Below the pieces are notes generated by a model. It searched no databases, was not told the origin of the DNA, and saw only the letters and a program-made list of their open reading frames with translations. A program made the position numbers and the translations under genes. From the NCBI GenBank assembly GCA_041656175.1, contig JBBAEA010000159.1, positions 1 to 7,340 of the forward strand: a DNA stretch of 7,340 nt, written 5' to 3'. Positions within the stretch are counted from its first letter, which is position 1. Each line of letters starts with the position of its first letter. Below are positions 1-6,794 of this stretch, piece by piece. Source of the stretch: JBBAEA01 sp041656175. GTDB lineage: Bacteria; Myxococcota_A; Bradymonadia; UBA4248.

Positions 1-135
1 CCCCCCCACCCCCCTCCAAAAAAGAAAACAAAATGGTGCAGTTTTTTTTCTGTACAAACTGTGTGAGTCTTAGCTGAACTGATTGTTTTATTCGCTTGCC
101 GAGGAGTGAACTTGCTCGTTTACGAAAATGGTGAG
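1..135 (+). repeat. Dispersed flanking repeat, left copy
   Basis: It begins at the window edge with a C-rich tract (1-17). It then matches 6964-7080 in the same orientation: 22 identical bases at 20-41, further matches through CTGAACTGATT (74-84) and TTTTATTC (to 93), weak similarity, then GCTCGTT-ACGAAA (114-127). The C-rich tract corresponds to 6904-6921 in the right copy. Any hairpin upstream of it would lie outside the window. It is non-coding and downstream of rnhB. Confidence 0.75.
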
Positions 136-291
136 TTTTTTCTTCAGAGCAAAGATCTCTTCTTGCAACAATGATGTTGCTGATTAGGGCATAAAAGATT
201 TCCGTAATGATGAGGTGGGGCAAAGCCCCACAATATAGATCAGAGCTTTCTTAGTGCTTAAGCCAAGTTATGAGTTTGCGCACAGCGAAGC
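136..291. other. Non-coding region downstream of rnhB
   Basis: It holds two small perfect hairpins: GCAACA-ATGA-TGTTGC (165-180) and GTGGGGC-AAA-GCCCCAC (215-231). The second lies about 60 nt after the rnhB stop. It could end the transcript, but no U-tract follows it on the minus strand, so the terminator role is only possible. Positions 127-154, which begin in the left repeat copy, recur inverted at 7179-7206. Confidence 0.5.
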
Positions 292-951
292 TCAATCCAT
301 TTTGTAGCTCATACGATGTATTGGGCAGGTACCAAATTTCGCGATAGCTTCTTTGTGTGCTTTGGTGGGGTATCCTTTGTGCTTTGCAAAACCGTATTGG
401 GGGTAGAGCAGATCAAAGTCTAGCATAATCTTGTCACGGTGTACCTTTGCCAATATGGAAGCGGCAGCAATGCGCGATGATAAGGCGTCGCCGTGGATCA
501 CGGATCGTTGCTGTATACTAAGATGGGGGAGGCACTGTTTGCCATCGACGAGTGCGAGGGCGGATTTTAGCTTGTGCTTTTGTACGAGTTGCTCAACGCA
601 TCGCTTCATTGCTTCGAGGCTAGCTTGGAGTATATTGATCTCGTCGATGCGCGCAGCGTCGATGTCGGTGATGTGGTAGTATGCACATGCTTTAATTTGC
701 TCCGCGAGTTGCTCGCGTTTTTTGGGGCTAAGCTTTTTGGAATCGTTGATCCCGCTAGGGATGTTCATGTCATCTGTAAAATAGACGGCAGCCGCCGTTA
801 CGGGTCCCGCGAGCGGACCGCGCCCCGCTTCATCGCAGCCTATAAAGTTATGGATAGCCTCCTCTTGCTTCAGCCAATGCTCGACAATACCAACGTAGCG
901 CTCTGCTAGGGGAATCTTGCTTATATCCACATATGGTTTTTGTTCTACCAC
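292..951 (-). CDS. rnhB: Ribonuclease HII
   Basis: Cytoplasmic endonuclease that cuts the RNA strand of RNA-DNA hybrids and removes single ribonucleotides misincorporated into DNA, using divalent metal ions. The 219-residue product has the family signature GCDEAGRGPLAGPV at residues 38-51, NDSKKLS at 69-75, VDG at 135-137 and HGDALSSRIAAASILAKVHRD around 153-173. The four expected acidic metal ligands are present: D40, E41, D136 and D155. The C-terminal part has the usual YGFAKHKGYPTKAH segment. Length is normal, with an N-terminal extension of about 20 residues compared with E. coli. The start is GTG, 1 nt after the TAA of the preceding gene, with only a weak CAGG upstream. This suggests translational coupling; a second in-frame GTG at codon 8 is possible. 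It is the last gene of its group. Function is certain; the exact start is less so. Confidence 0.96.
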   Translation of the reverse strand: MVEQKPYVDISKIPLAERYVGIVEHWLKQEEAIHNFIGCDEAGRGPLAGPVTAAAVYFTDDMNIPSGINDSKKLSPKKREQLAEQIKACAYYHITDIDAARIDEINILQASLEAMKRCVEQLVQKHKLKSALALVDGKQCLPHLSIQQRSVIHGDALSSRIAAASILAKVHRDKIMLDFDLLYPQYGFAKHKGYPTKAHKEAIAKFGTCPIHRMSYKMD

Positions 952-952
952 T

Positions 953-1453
953 TTAGTGCCTGTTCTCGTTTTTTTGTATATGCGTGAGCATAGTCCCTAG
1001 CACATCTTGGAACTTTGCTAACCACACGAAAGAGGAGAACAGCCGTAAAATGAGTTTTTTATCGTCGATTTGCAGCGTAAACACTCCAGCGCGTTCTTTT
1101 GTTTTGGCGATCCCCGAGTTTTCTAAGTTCAGTCGTTCCCATGCAATGCGTGTGGCGCGTCCCATATTGACGACGTAGAGGTAATCATCATCGTAGGCAA
1201 CGTAGGATTTTTTTGCGTAGCGGCGCCAATACTGCACTACAGAGAAGAGCGCTATGGCAGCTCCTCCTAGAACAATAGGTGCGATCATCCACGGTCGAGG
1301 GTCGAAATAAGTTACAGGGTATACCAAGGCTGCGATCATGCAGAAAAAGAGAGCTAAAAACTCTAGAAAACGCATGCCATTGAGGTTAGGGGTGTAGTCA
1401 AATTTCTCAATATTATCTTGTTTAGTAAGTTCAGCTAAGCTGATTTCTTCCAT
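953..1453 (-). CDS. Small membrane protein, two TM helices plus bacterial PH-like domain
   Basis: Not recognised as a named gene. The 166-residue product starts with a polar stretch (1-26), then two hydrophobic helices at about 28-49 and 55-75 joined by a short YFDPRPW turn. A basic WRRYAKK stop-transfer segment follows, then a soluble domain (about 83-155) with alternating short strands (YVAYDDDYLYVVNMG, TRIAWERL, FTLQID, KLILRLF) and a final helix. This layout fits bacterial PH-like domain membrane proteins (bPH/DUF304-type), which probably anchor on the cytoplasmic face. ATG start with a strong TAAGGA ribosome site at 1460-1465, spaced 6 nt. It lies 41 nt after the TPR gene and 1 nt before rnhB, so the three probably form one transcript. 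Role unknown; the fold call is from pattern only. Confidence 0.8.
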   Translation of the reverse strand: MEEISLAELTKQDNIEKFDYTPNLNGMRFLEFLALFFCMIAALVYPVTYFDPRPWMIAPIVLGGAAIALFSVVQYWRRYAKKSYVAYDDDYLYVVNMGRATRIAWERLNLENSGIAKTKERAGVFTLQIDDKKLILRLFSSFVWLAKFQDVLGTMLTHIQKNENRH

Positions 1454-1494
1454 AATTTTTCCTTAAACAACGCGATTCCACAAGCAGCGACCCA

Positions 1495-2442
1495 CTAAAA
1501 CCGTAAATGTATACCAGCACTCGCCGAATCCTTGCCAGTTTCAAAAATAGGTGAAACTGCAACGCGGCTTGCTTTGGTGTTAATACGCCAATCAAAGATG
1601 AGAACCAGCACGCCCGCGGCTGTGCTTAGCACTCCTAAGCTAGTAAAGATTACCCCGCTGTAATACGCACCCGCTTTTTTGCTGTAAAGTGTTTGAGATT
1701 CGCTATATTTACTGTAAGAAGCCGCAAGCAATATCCCACCAAGTAAGGAGGATGTGCCTCCACCAATGACTAAGCCCAAACCTAGCCAGTTGGCTCCTTC
1801 GCTGCTTCGGCAAAGGTCACAGGCTGATTTAGTGGGTACTTCCATTTTATGGCTTGCGATTTCCGTTTCCTCGACAGGCTGTTTCTGGTCTGGCTTATTA
1901 CCGTCGAGCGTGACGGAAACTGTGGTCGTTTGCTGTGCAACGATGTTAACCATGCGCTTTACTGTCTCGAAACCATCGGCTTCGAAGCTTAGTTTTCGAT
2001 TCCCTACGGCTATCTTATGAATGTTGCCGCAGCTAAGCATCTCTTGGGAATCATCAACGCGAACGCTGGCATTTGCCGGAGAACAAAGCGGGAGTAGCTT
2101 TCCTTCTTGTTTGCAGTCTGCGAGCTCTTTGATGAACTTTTCGACGGCTTGTTTATCCTCGGAGCTAGTGACTTGACTTTGAAATTTAGCGTAATAGCTC
2201 AAGGCATTTTGGCAATCGTTTAAGCGATGATAAGAGCGAGCAATGTTATAGGTAACATCAGCATTTTCGCGTATTTCGCTGGCACGCTTAAAAGCGTCAA
2301 TGGCTCTGTGGTAGTCGCCAGCGCTGTAGCTCTGCACGCCCGTGTCAACCAGCGATTTGAAGGATTCATCACTTTGGGCAAAGAGCGAGCTGGGAAGAGC
2401 TAAGACTAAAAAAAGGGCTACAAAGATGAGTGTTTTTTGCAT
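1495..2442 (-). CDS. Secreted TPR protein with PEGA-like domain and two C-terminal hydrophobic segments
   Basis: The ATG at 2442 is chosen because it opens a clear signal peptide (MQKTLIFVALF...SSLFA, likely cleaved after residue 22) and has AGGA at 2449-2452, 6 nt upstream. The longer frame starting at 2541 would put 33 polar residues before the signal. The 315-residue product has about two TPR repeats at 28-95 (AGDYHRAIDAFKRA, then YNIARSYHRLNDCQNALSYY). A PEGA-like beta domain follows at about 117-179, with C120 and C138 possibly disulfide-bonded. Then come a charged linker, a CDLC pair (208-211), hydrophobic segments at 219-241 and 262-283, and a tail ending in HLRF. TPR-PEGA-two-TM proteins of this kind are common but uncharacterised in Myxococcota-like genomes. 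An envelope scaffold role is plausible; no enzyme motif is visible. First gene of the second group. Confidence 0.88.
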   Translation of the reverse strand: MQKTLIFVALFLVLALPSSLFAQSDESFKSLVDTGVQSYSAGDYHRAIDAFKRASEIRENADVTYNIARSYHRLNDCQNALSYYAKFQSQVTSSEDKQAVEKFIKELADCKQEGKLLPLCSPANASVRVDDSQEMLSCGNIHKIAVGNRKLSFEADGFETVKRMVNIVAQQTTTVSVTLDGNKPDQKQPVEETEIASHKMEVPTKSACDLCRSSEGANWLGLGLVIGGGTSSLLGGILLAASYSKYSESQTLYSKKAGAYYSGVIFTSLGVLSTAAGVLVLIFDWRINTKASRVAVSPIFETGKDSASAGIHLRF

Positions 2443-2932
2443 ATCACGTCCTAAAGGTGATTTTGTTATGCTGCGTTCAGGTGTTGCGCTCTTGCTTTTG
2501 GCAGTGCACGAAGTTGATAGAGCTTTTACACAGAGCATCACCGCGACTCTGGCTCCAAACCGCTAAGATACTAAAGGATGAATCTTATAATTTCCAGTTT
2601 TTAAGCACAACGCGCGTTTATACTCATACGATTTAGCTTGCTTATTTACCGGCGTGTAGAGCGCATTTCGCCTTCGAAATACTATGAATTCACTGCTTCA
2701 CAATACCTTTGCAGCTTTGTTCTTAGCTTAGCTTAAGCAAGCTCGGATTCATTCGATGTTTATGTTTTTGTTTTGGTGGGGGAAGTGTCCCCCTACGCCG
2801 CAACCCCTCGCTGTGCGCGGGTTTGCGTCTACCCCCTCCGCGGGGACACCCCGCGACGCCCCGTCCGATTTTTGGCCATAATAGAGGTTTTTGCTAGCTC
2901 TAGCGGGGCTCCACAAATAGACCTAGTAAGCA
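2443..2932 (-). other. Long intergenic region between the two gene groups
   Basis: No credible gene is seen in these 490 nt. Next to the TPR gene lies a weak promoter candidate on the minus strand: TTGTGC at 2605-2610, a 17-nt spacer and TAAGAT at 2582-2587, which would give a leader of about 135 nt. Further right are a small hairpin ATTTCG-CCTT-CGAAAT (2665-2680) and a widely spaced perfect 10-bp inverted repeat, AGCTTGCTTA at 2635-2644 with its complement at 2734-2743. Then come a GC-rich foldable block (2774-2866) and a GCTAG-CT-CTAGC dyad (2893-2904) just after the lipoprotein stop. No dyad here is followed by a U-tract in the transcribed direction, so a classical terminator for the lipoprotein gene is not evident. 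The second group probably has its own promoter, but that is inference. Confidence 0.6.
2785..2849. repeat. GC-rich nested imperfect hairpin, REP-like
   Basis: The outer arms GTGTCCCC (2785-2792) and GGGGACAC (2842-2849) are perfectly complementary. Inner arms CGCAACCC (2799-2806) and GGGTTTGCG (2819-2827) pair with one bulge. The surrounding block (about 2774-2866) is much richer in G and C than the AT-rich sequence on either side and carries extra runs of C and G. It looks like an inserted repetitive extragenic element or a structured RNA segment. No U-tract follows it on the minus strand. Confidence 0.5.
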
Positions 2933-4162
2933 CTAATTGGCAATTTCCGTGTCCAGCAAATCTTTTGCAGGCGAGAAGCTGTCTAGAAATTTTGCGCAAC
3001 TTCTTTCGTCAAAGACCCCTGCTGGGGCTCTGCATTGGATGAGGAAGACTTTTTTTGTTTTACTAAGGATGAAGAGGACAATGCCCTTGGAGCTAGGTAG
3101 TTCGTAGCTAAGGCGGCGCAGGAATAGCCCTTGTAATTCGGAGCTATGCAGTTTGTGCTTCTCTAGGGCATGCTCGCGTATGTAGAGTTGAGCTAGGCTG
3201 TTTAGCGTGTCTTCTGGGTCATCGTCGGTTTTGGCGCTAAAGGTCGATAAGGAGTATTCGTAGCCTTTGTCATCTTGAGCAGCGAAGAGCTTAACTCCTT
3301 GATTTTCCTTAATTTGGGGACGATTGGGGAAATTCATCTTAAAGCCGTCACTTGGGTATGCGTAGGTTTTCCACTCCATGCTTTTGTTTTTAAGAAGCAT
3401 GGTATTGCGAACGGCTTCATCAATGAGTACGGAGGGATCTATTCTTTCTTGTTTCGCGTAGTCTTCGATAGCGTGATCTATGGCGGCTAGCAGCGGGACA
3501 AGATCGAGTTTCCAAGATTTTTGTTCCCCTTCACCCTCGTAAATAAAGCCAATGCGCGATATTTGGCGCTCTTTCACGAGCTCTTTGGGTAGATAATCAA
3601 CTAAGATGTAATCGTTCTTGCCTGCTTTATATTTTTTAAAAAAGCCTAGTTCTGACTCGCTAATACTTTTGTAGCCTAGCCACCCCTCTTGGATAGCTAA
3701 AACAACGAGCGACTTGGGGCTAGCGCTCAGTACTTCCTCGGGCTTAAGTTTTGCGATGAGCATCGCAACGTTGAGGCGGATGCCTGGTGAAAGCTCATTG
3801 AGCTTAAATTGCGGGTTTTCAGCAGAATTGAGCGCGATTTTAGCTAAATTTAGAATATGCTCGTAATAGCCAAAACTGGATGCAGATAAATAGTTTACCG
3901 CCTGCTCGCCGTCGTACGTGATAACAGCTTCTTTAAAGGCGTTGTAGAGCTCTTGAAGTTCTTTTTGTAGCTCAGCTTCGACGGGCGCGTCGACTTTTTT
4001 CAAGCGATAGTCGGTGGCTTTACTTGTGTTATCTTTCTGCACTACACTGACAGCGCTTTGTTTTTCTTTAAGTTCCTTCTTGGCATCTTTTGCTGGAGCT
4101 TGGCAAGAGCTAAGCAGCAGCGCTGCGCTTAAAACTATAATTGTTTGTAGTATTTTTCCCAT
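2933..4162 (-). CDS. Predicted lipoprotein with C-terminal FPNRP-type domain
   Basis: Not recognised by name. The 409-residue product has a lipoprotein signal: K3, a hydrophobic stretch at 8-17 and lipobox LSSC with the lipidated cysteine at C20. Q21 follows, which would favour the outer membrane by Lol rules. Residues 21-60 are charged and flexible. Residues about 62-232 form a mixed helical/strand region that ends in SWKLDLVPLL, reminiscent of NTF2/SnoaL-like or DUF4878-type periplasmic domains. Residues about 263-397 form a second domain beginning WKTYAYPSDGFKMNFPNRP and ending KFLDSFSP, a pattern seen in many lipoproteins (DUF1795/PsbP-like style), with C377 and C389. The ATG overlaps the CvpA gene by 28 nt and has only a poor ribosome site, suggesting coupled translation. 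The signal peptide supports this start. No catalytic motif is visible; likely an envelope accessory or sensor partner. Confidence 0.85.
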   Translation of the reverse strand: MGKILQTIIVLSAALLLSSCQAPAKDAKKELKEKQSAVSVVQKDNTSKATDYRLKKVDAPVEAELQKELQELYNAFKEAVITYDGEQAVNYLSASSFGYYEHILNLAKIALNSAENPQFKLNELSPGIRLNVAMLIAKLKPEEVLSASPKSLVVLAIQEGWLGYKSISESELGFFKKYKAGKNDYILVDYLPKELVKERQISRIGFIYEGEGEQKSWKLDLVPLLAAIDHAIEDYAKQERIDPSVLIDEAVRNTMLLKNKSMEWKTYAYPSDGFKMNFPNRPQIKENQGVKLFAAQDDKGYEYSLSTFSAKTDDDPEDTLNSLAQLYIREHALEKHKLHSSELQGLFLRRLSYELPSSKGIVLFILSKTKKVFLIQCRAPAGVFDERSCAKFLDSFSPAKDLLDTEIAN

Positions 4163-5016
4163 GGAAATTGCTTTGCTGTTTCGATGAACTCTTTATTATT
4201 AGCTAGCCGTAGTACTCTAGGATCGAGCGTGAGCTGTAGGTGGTTTTTTTTGCTCAATGCCTCGTAGACCATAGGATCGTGAACCAGCTCTTGGAAGTCT
4301 TTGTGGCGAAGTAGTTCTTGATATAGGGCTAGATCCTGCTTCTCTGTGATTAGTCGCTTTGAACTGCTCTGTATAGTGTTTTCGCCATGGTTCTCGGGCT
4401 TTGAAATATTAGTGTAATGCTCATTGCTCTCGGGGTGTAGTGTAGGATTTTTATCCTCTTCCATGCGCTGAGAGATATTAATGGTTTTTAGCAGTTGGCT
4501 TAATTTCTTCCCTTGCTCGGAGTTCATGTAATCATCGGCGAGGTAGGGGATAGGATTGTATTTTTCGCAAATTTGCATGGAACGACTGCTGTAGAGCCCG
4601 TCAAAGAGTGGCGAAGAATGCGTAATGGGGGCTTTAAAGACATCGAAGAGACAGACTATAAAAAAGAGTATAATGCTTGCAACAACGATCCCAAGGCTGG
4701 CACCTAGGGCTTTATTCGTAGAATCTGCGAAAACTATGCCTTTGATGAGTGTTTTTTGTAAAATGGCACCGAGTAGCGCAGAAAGTATAACGATAAGCAC
4801 TGCGACTATGGTGATGAAAGCGATGTAGGAGCGCGTGTTATAGAATGTATCGTAGCCAACAAAGAAGCGCTCAGCGAGGTAGGCAGAGAGCGGTTTTGTG
4901 TAAAAGAACGCCAATACTATGCCAAAAAATACAAAAGCCTGTCTTAAAAATCCTTTGCGATAGCCTTGTAGTGCAGCCAGTAGAATGCTTAGAAGTATGA
5001 TAATGTCAAAAACCAT
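4135..5016 (-). CDS. CvpA-family integral membrane protein with long C-terminal tail
   Basis: CvpA-family proteins are inner-membrane proteins linked to colicin V production and envelope or purine-related phenotypes; their molecular activity is not settled. The 293-residue product shows the family hallmark in the first helix and loop, DIIILLSILLAALQGYRKGF (residues 4-23). Helices follow at about 24-41, 63-86 and 103-125, with the D-x3-KALGASLG segment (98-109) before the fourth. About 165 residues follow the last helix: a polar, low-complexity stretch (about 170-225) and a helical region at 230-293 with HKDFQELVHDPMVYEAL and LDPRVLRLANNKEF, resembling tails seen in deltaproteobacterial homologues. 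The ATG at 5016 is preferred over a GTG two codons earlier because AAAGAG (5022-5027) lies 5 nt before it. It starts 13 nt after the kinase stop and overlaps the lipoprotein gene. Confidence 0.88.
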   Translation of the reverse strand: MVFDIIILLSILLAALQGYRKGFLRQAFVFFGIVLAFFYTKPLSAYLAERFFVGYDTFYNTRSYIAFITIVAVLIVILSALLGAILQKTLIKGIVFADSTNKALGASLGIVVASIILFFIVCLFDVFKAPITHSSPLFDGLYSSRSMQICEKYNPIPYLADDYMNSEQGKKLSQLLKTINISQRMEEDKNPTLHPESNEHYTNISKPENHGENTIQSSSKRLITEKQDLALYQELLRHKDFQELVHDPMVYEALSKKNHLQLTLDPRVLRLANNKEFIETAKQFPWEKYYKQL

Positions 5017-5029
5017 TGTCACTCTTTGA

Positions 5030-6727
5030 CTACATTGTTTTACGCTTCAAATCGATGGAAACAGCGCTTTGTTTTCGCTTGATGGTAACGGTTTGGTCGC
5101 TATATCCAGCGAAGTCAACACTGATTTTAGGAAAGCTTTTGTTGTTTATTGTTTTTAATTTACACGTTCCTCGCTGACAGCGTCCTGTAAGGTTTACAAA
5201 TTTTACCGTTGCGTAAACGGGTGTGTATTTAACAGTGATTTCAAAGGGTTTATCAAGAAAAGCCATGGGATCCGCTTTGGGAGCCTGTTTTTTTACAGCT
5301 TTGGCTTGTGTGTCCTCAACGCTTGGTTTCTCAACATTCTTTTTTGCTGCTTCAGAGTTTTTTTCTGCATTTTTGGCGATCATTGGCCGTTCTTGTATGT
5401 CACCTTCGCTTGCAGGCTTTGAAAGTTTAAGAGCATTTACATCTAACAGCCCAATGGCGTTTGCGCAAATCGCTCCATCGGTAATCGAATTGACGAGATA
5501 TGCGAAATCTTCAGGTTTTTGGTAAAAAGGATTGTCGATCGCTGCCATGCCTGTGTTATTTTCAATTATTTGCTCTATATCAGTTATTTCACTGCCATGG
5601 CTTAGTTTTTTTTCACCACTAAGGCTAGTAATAGCTGCGCTACTCACGGTAGCAACAACAACGGCTGCTAGTGTAAAAATTAATAGTACAAGGGCTTGGC
5701 GTTTGAGTTGGAAGTTGAAAACCCCCGTTGGAATGGCTGTGCCATGAGCGCTGTATGCGTTGTTTATGGTTTGGGGCATTTGCGCGCTTACGCCTTCTGC
5801 GCTGTGCGCGTTCATGCTTTGGGCGAGCATAGGCGACGGCATAGCGCTGCTACTTCCTCTCCAGTTCTCCAAAAGCGTTATGACTTCTTCCGCTGTTTGT
5901 ATGCGGTTTTCGGGCTCTTTTTCGAGGAGCTGCAGTATGGTTGAAGTGAGTACAGGGTAGCGATCTAATTCCGCTTGAAATGGCGGCACTTTTTGGAATA
6001 GGTGGTTCGCAATCACCATGTGGAAAGTGTCGCCATCAAAGGGCATGAATCCCGCTAGCATTTCGTAGGCGATGCAGCCAAGTGAGTAGAGGTCGCTAAG
6101 TGTTGTTAGTGGCGCAGAGCGAAACTGCTCTGGCGCCATATATTTAGGCGTCCCGACGACATCGATGGACAGCGTTGCGTCTGGCGAATCGGGGGCTCTT
6201 TCGTGTTGCTCCGCGAGGGTTGCTACACCGAAGTCCAAAACTTTAACAAAATCGTCTGGGAAATCCGTGTTATCACAAAGCATGATATTGGAAGGCTTTA
6301 GATCTCTATGTACAAAGCCTAAAGAGTGCGCTTCGTGCAGCGACGAAAGGATCTGTATAAGTATGGGCACGGCGCGCTCTGGTGGAATAATCGGCGTCTT
6401 GGAGAGCAAATCCTTGAGTTGCTTACCCTGCACATACTCCATAGCGATGTAGGGTAGACCTTTGCTTGTTTTCCCTGAATCGTAAAAAAACACAGTATTG
6501 GGGTGCCGCAATTTGCGCAGTATTCGTCCTTCTCGCTCAAAACGTCGATACACAGATTCGTCATGAACGCGTTCATTTGACATCAGTTTTACAGCGATTT
6601 CGCGATGCAAATTAACGTCTGTCGCTTTATATACAACGCCAGATCCGCCCCTACCGATGAGTTGCGTCAGTCGGTAACGACCGTCGATAAGGTCGCCAAT
6701 ATTGTCTTCGTTTTTAAAATAGTTCAA
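5030..6727 (-). CDS. Transmembrane Ser/Thr protein kinase (Hanks type) with PEGA-like periplasmic domain
   Basis: Phosphorylates Ser/Thr on partner proteins using ATP. With the TTG start at 6727 the product has 565 residues. The kinase domain spans about 18-290: glycine loop GRGGSGVV (25-32), K47 in AVK, alphaC glutamate E66, HRDLKPSN with D142 and N147, DFG at 165-167, GTPKYMAPE (192-200), D212 and R275. All catalytic residues are intact, so it should be active. A Ser/Ala/Met-rich juxtamembrane linker (292-340) precedes one TM helix (345-366). The periplasmic part has a Lys/Glu/Ala-rich linker and a C-terminal PEGA-like domain (about 493-558) with a C517-x4-C522 pair. TTG is preferred because TAAGGGG (6734-6740) sits 6 nt upstream and the likely promoter starts transcription near 6759. 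The GTG at 6757 lacks a ribosome site. First gene of its operon. Confidence 0.95.
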   Translation of the reverse strand: MNYFKNEDNIGDLIDGRYRLTQLIGRGGSGVVYKATDVNLHREIAVKLMSNERVHDESVYRRFEREGRILRKLRHPNTVFFYDSGKTSKGLPYIAMEYVQGKQLKDLLSKTPIIPPERAVPILIQILSSLHEAHSLGFVHRDLKPSNIMLCDNTDFPDDFVKVLDFGVATLAEQHERAPDSPDATLSIDVVGTPKYMAPEQFRSAPLTTLSDLYSLGCIAYEMLAGFMPFDGDTFHMVIANHLFQKVPPFQAELDRYPVLTSTILQLLEKEPENRIQTAEEVITLLENWRGSSSAMPSPMLAQSMNAHSAEGVSAQMPQTINNAYSAHGTAIPTGVFNFQLKRQALVLLIFTLAAVVVATVSSAAITSLSGEKKLSHGSEITDIEQIIENNTGMAAIDNPFYQKPEDFAYLVNSITDGAICANAIGLLDVNALKLSKPASEGDIQERPMIAKNAEKNSEAAKKNVEKPSVEDTQAKAVKKQAPKADPMAFLDKPFEITVKYTPVYATVKFVNLTGRCQRGTCKLKTINNKSFPKISVDFAGYSDQTVTIKRKQSAVSIDLKRKTM

Positions 6728-6733
6728 ACCACA

Positions 6734-6740
6734 CCCCTTA
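6734..6740 (-). promoter_or_regulatory. Ribosome binding site that decides the kinase start
   Basis: On the minus strand TAAGGGG is followed by TGTGGT and then TTG. The 6-nt gap and the good match to the anti-Shine-Dalgarno complement support the TTG at 6725-6727. The GTG at 6755-6757 has no such site. Confidence 0.65.
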
Positions 6741-6765
6741 CACAAAGCGCACAACACGCGACGTT

Positions 6766-6794
6766 ACTATATGTGCAGCCAAGCTGTATGTAAA
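6766..6794 (-). promoter_or_regulatory. Sigma70-like promoter of the kinase operon
   Basis: Minus strand: -35 box TTTACA (6789-6794, 5 of 6 matches to TTGACA), a 17-nt spacer, and -10 box TATAGT (6766-6771, 5 of 6 matches to TATAAT). Transcription would begin near 6759, leaving a leader of about 30 nt before the TTG start and placing the ribosome site inside it. A second TATACT at 6794-6799 lacks a proper -35. Confidence 0.6.

Noticed and set aside
215..231. Hairpin after rnhB as a definite intrinsic terminator
   Set aside because: The stem is perfect, but no U-tract follows on the minus strand. It is kept only as a possible transcript end.
244..267. Similarity of AGCTTT...CTTAG...GCTTAAGC...AAG with 2713-2741
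   Set aside because: It needs gaps and rests on low-complexity AGCTTA-type words, so chance cannot be excluded.
574..909. Plus-strand 111-codon frame
   Set aside because: Lies wholly antisense to rnhB, whose catalytic motifs make the minus-strand reading certain.
2443..2541. 33-codon N-terminal extension of the TPR protein
   Set aside because: It would bury a clear signal peptide behind polar residues. The ATG at 2442 has a well-spaced AGGA.
2634..2760. Possible tRNA or attachment site in the intergenic region
   Set aside because: No T-loop GGTTCGAATCC-like motif and no cloverleaf arms could be assembled.
2773..3042. Plus-strand 89-codon frame across the GC-rich block
   Set aside because: It runs into the opposite-strand lipoprotein gene, has no recognisable domain, and reads through a foldable GC-rich block.
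6319..6576. Minus-strand 85-codon frame with several cysteines
   Set aside because: It is another frame inside the kinase domain, with no ribosome site or domain of its own.
6728..6757. Ten-codon Cys-rich extension of the kinase (LCALCKGCG) as a possible zinc-binding N-terminus
   Set aside because: The GTG lacks a ribosome site, the likely transcript start is only about 2 nt upstream, and the TTG at 6727 has a well-placed TAAGGGG. Only three cysteines are present, too few for a standard zinc ribbon.
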